In this document: positions 1 through 5,083 of the stretch, piece by piece | Position numbering within the stretch: the stretch's first letter is position 1 | How the letters are laid out: every line of letters begins with the position of its first letter | Origin: Bacteroidota bacterium | GTDB taxonomy: Bacteria > Bacteroidota > Bacteroidia > Flavobacteriales_D > Crocinitomicaceae | Direction of reading: 5' to 3' | DNA length: 5,083 nt | Assembly (NCBI GenBank): GCA_024280195.1 | Contig: JAJRQP010000152.1 | Span: forward strand, 1 to 5,083 | Made by a program: the position numbers and the translations under genes | Notes under the pieces: generated by a model | Told to the model about the DNA's origin: nothing | Seen by the model: the letters and a program-made list of their open reading frames with translations, nothing else | Database searches by the model: none

Positions 1-524
1 AGCATCGATTCTCGAAAAATAAAAGGCCGGTTAACCCATATCATTAAAAATAAAAATGGAATACCTAATAATAAGACGGGAAAAAAGGTACAGGCAACAC
101 CAAACAAAAAGGCAGCATTAAAAACTGCTCGTCTTCCGTCTTCTTTTTGATTCAGTTTTAAAAGCTGAATTAAAGATAATAGTATGAAGAGTTGGGAAAT
201 TACCAATCCGTCTAAAAAATAAAAGGAATGAAAAAAACTCATTAACACGGTAAACAAAAGTGCAGGGAGGTAATTGTTTTTTTCTATAAATTGGTTTCTA
301 TTGAAGACAACATTTACAAGAATTGCAGAACTTGAAATAATGATGATTGCAAGAATGCTAAACCATGTGTTTCCTTGATTTGATACGTTTCCCCAAAGTC
401 CAAAACCAACTGTTTTATGAGGTAAGTGATACGGTTGCCACCAGTTTAGTACACAAAAAAGTGCAACAATTACAGGAATAAAAACAAGAATTAGCGACCT
501 ATTATTAAGAAATCCTTTTAACAT
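1..524 (-). CDS. DUF6427 family multi-pass membrane protein, N-terminal part (runs off left edge)
   Basis: An open frame of 174 codons runs without a stop from ATG at 524-522 to the window edge, so only the N-terminal part is present. The product is strongly hydrophobic, with apparent membrane segments near residues 11-28, 54-74, 87-104, 107-122 and 136-163. Polar pieces separate them, notably NQKEDGRR (125-132). The pattern of a short N-terminus, an early helix, a basic loop before 'AVFNAAFLFGVA' and then an 'F..P' helix followed by WVNRPF resembles the DUF6427 family of Bacteroidota inner-membrane proteins, usually about 300 residues long. The family assignment is from memory of its sequence pattern and is moderately sure; the biochemical function is unknown. 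The gene is divergent from the DksA/lspA cluster, so it is a separate transcription unit. Confidence 0.75.
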   Translation of the reverse strand, partial: MLKGFLNNRSLILVFIPVIVALFCVLNWWQPYHLPHKTVGFGLWGNVSNQGNTWFSILAIIIISSSAILVNVVFNRNQFIEKNNYLPALLFTVLMSFFHSFYFLDGLVISQLFILLSLIQLLKLNQKEDGRRAVFNAAFLFGVACTFFPVLLLGIPFLFLMIWVNRPFIFRESM

Positions 525-528
525 AAAA

Positions 529-536
529 CGAAGATA
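529..536 (-). promoter_or_regulatory. Possible -7 box (TATCTTCG) for the DUF6427 gene
   Basis: On the minus strand TATCTTCG matches the Bacteroidota -7 consensus TAnnTTTG at all but one fixed position. It ends only four bases before the ATG of the DUF6427 gene. No TTG-type -33 element is visible at the expected distance, so the call is weak. If real, the transcript would have almost no leader. Confidence 0.25.
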
Positions 537-559
537 GCATATTTTTTTTGGGTTCTTTG

Positions 560-590
560 TTGCATTGTTTCACTTAGAATTCTATATTTA
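560..590 (+). promoter_or_regulatory. Candidate Bacteroidota sigma-A promoter for the DksA-lspA cluster
   Basis: TTG at 560-562 and TATATTTA at 583-590 are separated by 20 bases, close to the Bacteroidota layout of TTG / about 19 bases / TAnnTTTG. The last base of the -7 box is A rather than G. This would start transcription near position 597, giving a leader of roughly 65 bases before the ATG at 664. The leader contains a small AT-rich inverted repeat (TCTCTT at 596-601 with AAGAGA at 606-611) of doubtful meaning. The rest of the 525-663 gap shows no ORF or RNA gene. Confidence 0.45.
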
Positions 591-663
591 AACTCTCTCT
601 TAAAAAAGAGAACAACAAATTTAGCATACAAATAGGCTTTTTAAGCACAAGAATTTATAGATT

Positions 664-1038
664 ATGGCAACAACAAAATACAACGACAAAGACCTAAAAG
701 AATTTAAAGAATTAATTAACCATAAATTAAAGGAGGCAAAAATCGATTTAGATTTATTACGTGGATCACTTTCTCACAATGATGATCATGGTACAAATGA
801 TACCGGCCGTTCTTTTAACATGATGGAAGATGGTTCAGAAACACTTTCTCGTGAAGAAATGGCACAATTAGCTAATCGTCAGGAGAAGTTTATTACAAGT
901 TTAAAGAACGCATTAGTCAGAATTGAGAACAAAACATACGGGGTTTGCCGCGTGACAGGTAAATTAATCAACAAAAAAAGATTGATGTTAGTTCCCCATG
1001 CTACATTGAGTATTGAGGCAAAAAACGCACAAGGATAA
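664..1038 (+). CDS. TraR/DksA-family regulator, zinc-finger-degenerate Bacteroidota type
   Basis: A 124-residue protein of the TraR/DksA family, whose members bind in the RNA polymerase secondary channel and tune transcription initiation, often with ppGpp. Residues about 8-33 and 62-90 are charged helices that fit the two arms of the coiled-coil hairpin. Between them is a polar, acidic stretch (38-61) rich in Asp, Asn and Gly. The C-terminal globule carries YGVCRVTGKLI (92-102) and VPHATLSIEAK (110-120), typical of Bacteroidota members. Only one of the four zinc cysteines of classical DksA remains (Cys95); the partner position is Thr98 and the second CxxC pair is absent, so zinc binding is unlikely. 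The start at ATG 664 has no Shine-Dalgarno sequence, usual for the phylum. It ends 16 bases before the preferred lspA start and is probably co-transcribed with it. Family assignment is firm; the regulatory targets are unknown. Confidence 0.92.
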   Translation: MATTKYNDKDLKEFKELINHKLKEAKIDLDLLRGSLSHNDDHGTNDTGRSFNMMEDGSETLSREEMAQLANRQEKFITSLKNALVRIENKTYGVCRVTGKLINKKRLMLVPHATLSIEAKNAQG

Positions 1039-1054
1039 TCTGAAGAACGTTCTT

Positions 1055-1744
1055 GTGAAGAAAAAAGCACTCATTGTTGCTGTCATAGTAACGCTTATTT
1101 TATTAGCTGACCAGCTGGTTAAAATTTACGTGAAAACGAATTTTGAACCGGGAGAGTCTTATAACCTTGTCGGCACATGGTTGGTTGCAGAATATATCGA
1201 AAATCAAGGGATGGCTTTTGGAACTAGTTTTGGTTCACAAGCATGGCATAAATTAGCATTGAGTCTTTTTAGGGTTGTTGCGATATCTGCCCTCGTTTAT
1301 TATTGGTTCAAGCAGATGAAAAAAGGTGCTCCGTTGGAGTTTCTTATTGCAATCGGACTCGTTTTTGCCGGAGCGACGGGTAATCTTATCGATTCTATGT
1401 TCTATGATTTTGCTTTTCCTTATGACCCTTGTTCTAGTTTTAATTATTTAGAAGGTTCTGGTAATTTTGTGGATTGTGATTTTATGGGAGAAATGGAAAC
1501 TAAAAATCGTGGTTTCTTATTCGGAAATGTGGTTGATATGTTCAAATTTCATGGATATTGGCCAGAATGGATGCCGTGGATAGGCGGAGGACCTTTGTTT
1601 CCTGCAATTTGGAACATTGCCGATGCTTCAATTACTTCAGGGGTGATTTTGATTTTTATTCGTCAGAAGAAGTATTTTCCAAAAGAAGAGGAAGAGAAGA
1701 ATGAAGTAGAGAATAGTAATGAAAAATTAGAAAATGAAGAATGA
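1055..1744 (+). CDS. lspA: Lipoprotein signal peptidase (signal peptidase II)
   Basis: LspA is the inner-membrane aspartyl protease that removes signal peptides from diacylated prolipoproteins. With a GTG start at 1055 the protein has 229 residues. It shows the first transmembrane segment (4-20) with the conserved Asp19 in LADQ, the NQGMAFG motif (50-56; usually NxGAAF), GNLIDS (109-114) with catalytic Asp113, and WNIADASI (186-193) with catalytic Asp190. Between the catalytic motifs lies a long periplasmic loop containing GNVVDMFKF (157-165), as in Bacteroidota enzymes. The C-terminal tail is very acidic (about 211-229). The frame is open back to TTG 1013, but that start would overlap the DksA-family gene by 26 bases and add 14 polar residues. 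GTG 1055 places a short basic KKK segment directly before the first helix, so I prefer it. Its TGA stop overlaps the next gene as ATGA, suggesting translational coupling. Confidence 0.95.
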   Translation: MKKKALIVAVIVTLILLADQLVKIYVKTNFEPGESYNLVGTWLVAEYIENQGMAFGTSFGSQAWHKLALSLFRVVAISALVYYWFKQMKKGAPLEFLIAIGLVFAGATGNLIDSMFYDFAFPYDPCSSFNYLEGSGNFVDCDFMGEMETKNRGFLFGNVVDMFKFHGYWPEWMPWIGGGPLFPAIWNIADASITSGVILIFIRQKKYFPKEEEEKNEVENSNEKLENEE

Positions 1745-2256
1745 AAAGTTTCGTTCTAATTTCAATTTTTCTTCTTAATAATAACCCTTCTTTCTCGCAA
1801 CAACTTTCTGAAAAAGGACTCCGAAAAACGTTTGCAAAAATTCTCCGTCGAGATCAGTCTCATATTCATCGTGATTCTATTCGAAGTGTTCTTATTATTG
1901 AAAATTTCGAACAAATAAATCAACTGTTAGAAGAGAGGAGAATTCCTGATTATAAAAACAGTGATTTCTCTAAAAGAACAAAAAAGAAATTGTTTTGGGG
2001 GTCTTATTTAACGTTTCATCATGTTCTTCAAGTAGATGCTAAACTACTTTTAAACACAAAAACAATAGCGTTTTACAAAAGGGAAATCAGTGCGAATAAT
2101 TCATTGAAAAAGGATTTAAAGTCTGCTATGTGGTCTTTTAACCAATCCATTTCTCATTATGATTACCCTTTTTGGAACGAGGGTCTTGAAAATTTGTTTT
2201 GGTTGGCATTAAAAGAATGGGAAATGGAGATTGATTCGACTCCACTAGCTTATTAA
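1741..2256 (+). CDS. Secreted protein of unknown function, translationally coupled to lspA
   Basis: A 171-residue protein I do not recognise. The first 19 residues are a Sec-type signal peptide (MKS, then a hydrophobic run FVLISIFLL) with a likely cleavage site SFS|Q at 19/20. There is no cysteine anywhere, so it is not a lipoprotein and not itself an LspA substrate. The mature part starts with a basic, amphipathic region (LRKTFAKILRRDQ, residues 27-39), continues as mixed helical sequence, and ends with an aromatic-rich segment (W151, F155, F159, W160 and others). The DQ followed by regularly spaced hydrophobics and a central 'FHH' faintly recalls DUF6624-like proteins, but the resemblance is too weak to name it. 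Its ATG overlaps the lspA stop by four bases, so it is very likely in the same transcript. Expected location is the periplasm or outer-membrane periphery. The reading frame looks real because of the signal peptide and overlap; the function is open. Confidence 0.8.
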   Translation: MKSFVLISIFLLNNNPSFSQQLSEKGLRKTFAKILRRDQSHIHRDSIRSVLIIENFEQINQLLEERRIPDYKNSDFSKRTKKKLFWGSYLTFHHVLQVDAKLLLNTKTIAFYKREISANNSLKKDLKSAMWSFNQSISHYDYPFWNEGLENLFWLALKEWEMEIDSTPLAY

Positions 2257-2276
2257 TGCTGTCTAGATAAATTTAT

Positions 2277-2284
2277 TATCTTTA
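2277..2284 (+). promoter_or_regulatory. Possible -7 box (TATCTTTA) for the vanW-like gene
   Basis: TATCTTTA fits TAnnTTTG except for its last base and sits four bases before the upstream ATG at 2289. No convincing -33 TTG lies about 19 bases upstream, because that position falls at the end of the preceding gene. The match supports 2289 as the original gene start, but is weak alone. Confidence 0.25.
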
Positions 2285-2288
2285 AACA

Positions 2289-3101
2289 ATGAGTCAAATT
2301 AAGAAACCCATAAACAGAAGTCAATTACGACGGAAAGTTGGTTGAGAATATTTTATTCTTAAAAGAAAGTATCACTGGTTATTCGGTAAAAATAAATGGG
2401 CAAGGACTAAAAAAATCAACTTCAATAATAACATTGTCTACCATCATAAATCAATGATATTAAGACCTTTGAAAGATGTGGAAATGTATTTGCAAGAAAA
2501 TAAAAGAACAAACCTGCAACTTGCTATACAACACATAGATAAAATCGTTATACAACCCGGAGAAACATTCTCTATTTGGAAACTTGTTGGAAGGCCCAGT
2601 AAAAGAAAAGGATATCTCGAAGGTCTTGTTTTAAATCAAGGACAGGTTGCAAAAGATACAGGGGGAGGGCTTTGCCAACTAGGTAATTTGTTGTTTTGGA
2701 TTTTTGCTCATAGCCCATTAACTATTACAGAGAGGTACAGGCACGGTTTTGATGTTTTTCCTGATGTGAATAGAAAGGTTCCGTTTGGTGCTGGGGCAAC
2801 CTTGTCTTATAATTACATTGATTTACAAGTAAAAAACACAACATCTCAAGCTTTTCAAATTAAGCTTTGGCTCGATGAAACACACTTAAATGGACAACTT
2901 CTTTCAGAAGAAAAATTAACATCGGTTTTTACAATAGAGGAAAGAAATCATAAGATGGAACAACAAGTTTGGGGTGGTTATTCGCGTCACAATCAAATTT
3001 TTCAAATCATTGAAACAAATCACACAATAGAAGAACGGTTGCTTGTTGAAAATCACGCAATAATGATGTATAGTCCTTTTTTAGAAAGTAAACTAAGTTA
3101 G
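2289..3101 (+). pseudogene. vanW-like gene at full length, interrupted by one in-frame TGA
   Basis: Reading from ATG 2289 in the same frame as the VanW ORF gives 270 codons, close to the usual VanW length of about 275. The only interruption is TGA at 2343-2345 (codon 19). Codons 1-18 encode a basic segment ending NRSQLRRKVG, and codons 20-55 encode EYFILKRKYHWLFG followed by basic residues and YHHKS. That is the kind of N-terminal region VanW proteins carry before the conserved core. There is no ATG, GTG or TTG between the TGA and ATG 2454. No frameshift is needed, so a single-base change from an Arg codon (AGA or CGA) would explain the stop. Recent inactivation, a sequencing error, or expression of a shortened protein from 2454 are all possible. 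Confidence 0.6.
2454..3101 (+). CDS. VanW family protein, uninterrupted part of the frame
   Basis: The uninterrupted 215-residue reading frame holds the conserved VanW core. Seen from ATG 2454, it contains PGETFSIWKLVGRP (35-48), the hallmark TGGGLCQLGNLLFW (69-82), PLTITERYRHGFDVFPD (88-104), FGAGATLSYNYIDL (111-124), and a final part rich in beta-like sequence. VanW is named from an accessory gene of VanB-type vancomycin resistance clusters, but the family is widespread in organisms without resistance, and its molecular function is not established. No vanHAX-type ligase, dehydrogenase or dipeptidase genes are nearby, so no resistance role is implied. The protein has no signal peptide or transmembrane segment. 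If translation really begins at 2454 the protein lacks about 55 N-terminal residues normally present in the family. It follows the lspA-coupled orphan by 32 bases when measured from ATG 2289. Confidence 0.85.
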   Translation: MILRPLKDVEMYLQENKRTNLQLAIQHIDKIVIQPGETFSIWKLVGRPSKRKGYLEGLVLNQGQVAKDTGGGLCQLGNLLFWIFAHSPLTITERYRHGFDVFPDVNRKVPFGAGATLSYNYIDLQVKNTTSQAFQIKLWLDETHLNGQLLSEEKLTSVFTIEERNHKMEQQVWGGYSRHNQIFQIIETNHTIEERLLVENHAIMMYSPFLESKLS

Positions 3102-3204
3102 CATTTAATCTTTCTCAAATTCTGTGTTAAATACCTTAAGTGTAATCAGTTCCATTTAGTGAAAATTCCGAGGCATTCCTTTTCCATTCGTGAATTAGTG
3201 CCAT
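3102..3204. other. Convergent intergenic spacer, no clear terminator
   Basis: This 103-base AT-rich spacer lies between the 3' ends of the vanW-like gene and the barrel gene. I looked for a GC-rich stem followed by a T-run on either strand and found none. GAAAA and TTTTC around 3161-3185 could pair only across a long loop. Termination may be Rho-dependent or lie within the neighbouring genes. Confidence 0.4.
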
Positions 3205-4911
3205 CTACAATCTAAACGTCACACCTCCCAAAACCTGAAATGCGTGAACCTGCGCGTTGTACCAACGTTGATATCTTTGCGAGGCAAGGTTGTTAAACTG
3301 AACAAATGCCGAGATGCGTTTATTATACCTGTACTCTATTCCTAGATTGATATCAGTAATAAATCCTAAATCTCCTATTCGTTGACCATTCTCCAAAGTT
3401 GTTTGCGTGTCTGGAGTAATAACCAATGCTTTTCTTCCTTGTTCTAGGTTAAAGTCAACATTAAACAAGAACTTATCAAACAGGTTGTAGTGACCTCTAA
3501 TAATGAATTCAAACTGCGGTAAGTTCCATGCGTAACTATTATTTAGTGGAGAATATGAATGGAAACGACCGATTGCATCTACTTTGATTTTCTCTTTCAG
3601 CTGGTAAGAAATAGAGGCGTCAATTGTTGTGATATTCATCGTGTCGTAAATCACATTGAACTTATTTCCCCGAGAATGCAAGGTGTCAGTTACAAATAAT
3701 GCTTTATCTCTTACGTTCGCAAAACTAATTCCTGCATTAAAGCTAATTCTTCTGCTCAGTGTTCCTTTTATTCCACCGTAGAATTCAATCGGTTTTTTCT
3801 CGTTTCGCAATTCTATATTGGGAAGAATAAACTCATTCTCCAAGGTCATTGCTTTGAAAGAATTTTGCTTTAATCCACCTCTAATTCCCGCATAAGGAAT
3901 AAAAATATCATTGAACATGCTGTACTTTATCTCCGCTAGAGGATAAATATACATCTTTGTTTTGTTGTGCACATCGAGAACGATATCTACACCAATGTTC
4001 GCTTTGAAACGGTTATCAAAAATGTAGGTTGTGATATTTGGTTTTAAATTAATAACTGTATTGTTTAACACAATCCCCGTATCTAAACCTGTAGAACTTG
4101 TATCTGCAATGCCGTATTTATATCCGTTGTATCGAACATTAAAATCTGCAGAATAGGTCTCTTTTCCATACTTATAAAACCATTTTGAAGTCACACCGAA
4201 GTAATTTTCTTTAGCTCTCCAATCTTCAAAGTTTGCAGCCAATGGTTTCTTTGAACGGTAATTGTTATAAGTAAGTCCAAGTGTGTAATTTAGCTTTGCA
4301 CTGTCTTTTATATGCGAAGAATAAGCCCCTGAAATTCCAAAATCACTGTAACGTTGAGCAATACTATCCTTGTCCAAGCCAAGCGTGTCAGAAATACCAT
4401 AATAATGCAACCCTTGATTGTTGTAGTGGACATCTCCGAGTACAGAATACCTTTTCTCATTAATTCCTCCGTAGAATAAAGACTTCGTTCTATCAAATTG
4501 CGCGCGAGAAAAACCAGTGATATCTCCAAAAGAACTTAAGTGTTTAATATGCGCTCCGTAAACGTATTTTCGAGAACGTTTTGAGTCAAAATAAACCTCT
4601 CCCAAAGGCATCAATTCAGAACCGATTCCTAACTTGATATAGGTGCTGTATAATTGAGGTAACTTTTCCTTTAATTTTATGGATGCAGGGTTAATTCTCT
4701 CCACTTCTGCAGTGGTTTCATACTTCAAAGGAAGCAAAGGGTATTCTACAATGGCTGTTGGAATCACCGTGTCCACAACCCGAGGGTTTAATGCCGTTCG
4801 GTAAGCTTTTTCTATTCTTCTGTCACCTTCTGCATTAACTACTACGGGATCATCTTGTCCGAATGAAACGAACGATGTAAAAAGAATTATAAGTGTTGCT
4901 GTTTTTTTCAT
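3205..4911 (-). CDS. Outer-membrane beta-barrel protein, TonB-dependent-receptor-like without plug
   Basis: A 568-residue exported protein. ATG at 4911-4909 begins a clear signal peptide (MKKTATLIILFTSFVSFG, likely cut before Gln19). The frame stays open 24 codons further upstream, but that stretch lies inside the preceding gene and would bury the signal peptide. After a short periplasmic part with a Pro-rich segment (EYPLLPLKY and surroundings), the sequence from about residue 85 to the end consists of alternating, aromatic-rich, probable beta-strands separated by polar turns. It ends in VLGGVTFRL, which resembles an outer-membrane barrel terminal strand. No TonB plug domain or TonB box is evident. 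Bacteroidota genomes commonly carry such proteins, annotated as TonB-dependent receptor or putative outer-membrane protein, next to a TPR protein, as here. The one-base gap to the upstream gene indicates one operon and likely coupled translation. Substrate or partner is unknown. Confidence 0.85.
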   Translation of the reverse strand: MKKTATLIILFTSFVSFGQDDPVVVNAEGDRRIEKAYRTALNPRVVDTVIPTAIVEYPLLPLKYETTAEVERINPASIKLKEKLPQLYSTYIKLGIGSELMPLGEVYFDSKRSRKYVYGAHIKHLSSFGDITGFSRAQFDRTKSLFYGGINEKRYSVLGDVHYNNQGLHYYGISDTLGLDKDSIAQRYSDFGISGAYSSHIKDSAKLNYTLGLTYNNYRSKKPLAANFEDWRAKENYFGVTSKWFYKYGKETYSADFNVRYNGYKYGIADTSSTGLDTGIVLNNTVINLKPNITTYIFDNRFKANIGVDIVLDVHNKTKMYIYPLAEIKYSMFNDIFIPYAGIRGGLKQNSFKAMTLENEFILPNIELRNEKKPIEFYGGIKGTLSRRISFNAGISFANVRDKALFVTDTLHSRGNKFNVIYDTMNITTIDASISYQLKEKIKVDAIGRFHSYSPLNNSYAWNLPQFEFIIRGHYNLFDKFLFNVDFNLEQGRKALVITPDTQTTLENGQRIGDLGFITDINLGIEYRYNKRISAFVQFNNLASQRYQRWYNAQVHAFQVLGGVTFRL

Positions 4912-4912
4912 A

Positions 4913-5083
4913 TTAATTCCCATTTTGTCCGTTAATTTCAATAATTGGATCCACGTCAGGCGTAATGTTTTCTTTCGGCGCATCTTTCAGTTGCATTAAC
5001 TCGCTCCAAAGTTGATTTGCTTCATCCAGAATACCATCGTCAGGTATTGGATAGTGATCCATCACCGACTTCAATGTTTGCTC
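4913..5083 (-). CDS. C-terminal end of a TPR-repeat protein (runs off right edge)
   Basis: From the window edge to TAA at 4915-4913 there is an open frame of 56 codons with no stop; the gene starts outside the window. The visible tail begins EQTLKSVMDHYPIPDDGILDEA, which fits the last helix pair of a tetratricopeptide repeat: an alanine/leucine-type helix, the 'YP..DDGI' turn, and a second helix (about residues 17-33, containing EANQLWSELM). An acidic, proline-containing tail then ends in NGQNGN. Bacteroidota carry large periplasmic TPR proteins with such ends directly upstream of plugless barrel proteins. The stop is one base before the barrel's ATG, so the two are almost certainly co-transcribed and possibly functional partners. 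The TPR call rests on a short fragment and on context. Confidence 0.75.
   Translation of the reverse strand, partial: EQTLKSVMDHYPIPDDGILDEANQLWSELMQLKDAPKENITPDVDPIIEINGQNGN

Noticed and set aside
596..646. Small inverted repeats (TCTCTT/AAGAGA at 596-611 and GCTT/AAGC at 636-646) as a terminator, attenuator or riboswitch
   Set aside because: The stems are only 6 and 4 base pairs, AT-rich and without a following T-run; such repeats are expected by chance in AT-rich intergenic DNA.
1013..1054. TTG start for lspA at 1013
   Set aside because: It would overlap the DksA-family gene by 26 bases and add polar residues not expected before the first LspA helix; GTG 1055 gives the usual N-terminus.
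879..1070. 63-codon open frame on the minus strand inside the DksA-family gene
   Set aside because: It lies almost wholly within a well-supported gene on the other strand and has no recognisable features.
2343..2345. TGA in the vanW-like frame as a selenocysteine codon
   Set aside because: No convincing stem-loop follows it at the spacing of a bacterial SECIS element, and VanW proteins are not known to carry a catalytic cysteine there; a basic residue seems expected.
2454..3101. VanW homolog as evidence for a vancomycin resistance cluster
   Set aside because: No ligase, dehydrogenase, dipeptidase or VanRS two-component genes are present, and the VanW family is widespread outside resistance clusters.
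4281..4529. Short open frames of 60 (plus strand) and 73 (minus strand) codons within the barrel gene
   Set aside because: Both are alternate-frame readings of the barrel coding sequence, with no signal peptide, domain or start context.
4912..4983. 24-codon N-terminal extension of the barrel protein
   Set aside because: It overlaps the coding end of the TPR gene and would place polar, basic sequence before an obvious signal peptide starting at the ATG at 4911-4909.

Overview
The window looks like chromosomal DNA from a member of the Bacteroidota, probably order Flavobacteriales. The base composition is AT-rich, with no Shine-Dalgarno sequences and promoter-like TAnnTTTG boxes. The gene families also fit: DUF6427, a zinc-finger-degenerate TraR/DksA protein next to lspA, a Bacteroidota-type LspA with a long periplasmic loop, and a TPR protein paired with a plugless outer-membrane barrel. 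Genus cannot be fixed from the sequence alone.

Layout. The left edge (1-524, minus strand) is the N-terminal part of a DUF6427 multi-pass membrane protein that runs off the window. A divergent intergenic region (525-663) follows, with a plausible promoter for the rightward genes. The rightward cluster is a TraR/DksA-family regulator (664-1038), lspA (best start GTG 1055, to 1744), and a small secreted protein of unknown function (1741-2256) that overlaps lspA by ATGA. Next is a VanW-family gene. Its longest uninterrupted reading frame starts at 2454, but homologous-looking coding sequence extends in the same frame back to ATG 2289, with a single TGA at 2343-2345. It is therefore either a recent pseudogene, a sequencing error or a shortened protein. 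Convergent to it, on the minus strand, lie a 568-residue outer-membrane beta-barrel protein (3205-4911) and, one base upstream of it, the C-terminal end of a TPR-type protein (4913-5083) that runs off the right edge.

Functionally this is mostly envelope biology: lipoprotein maturation (LspA), a secreted orphan coupled to it, a VanW-like protein, and a probable TPR/outer-membrane barrel pair. I see no RNA gene, mobile element, CRISPR array or defence system, and no evidence for a new multi-gene system. The observations most worth checking are the in-frame TGA in the vanW-like gene and the lspA-coupled orphan.
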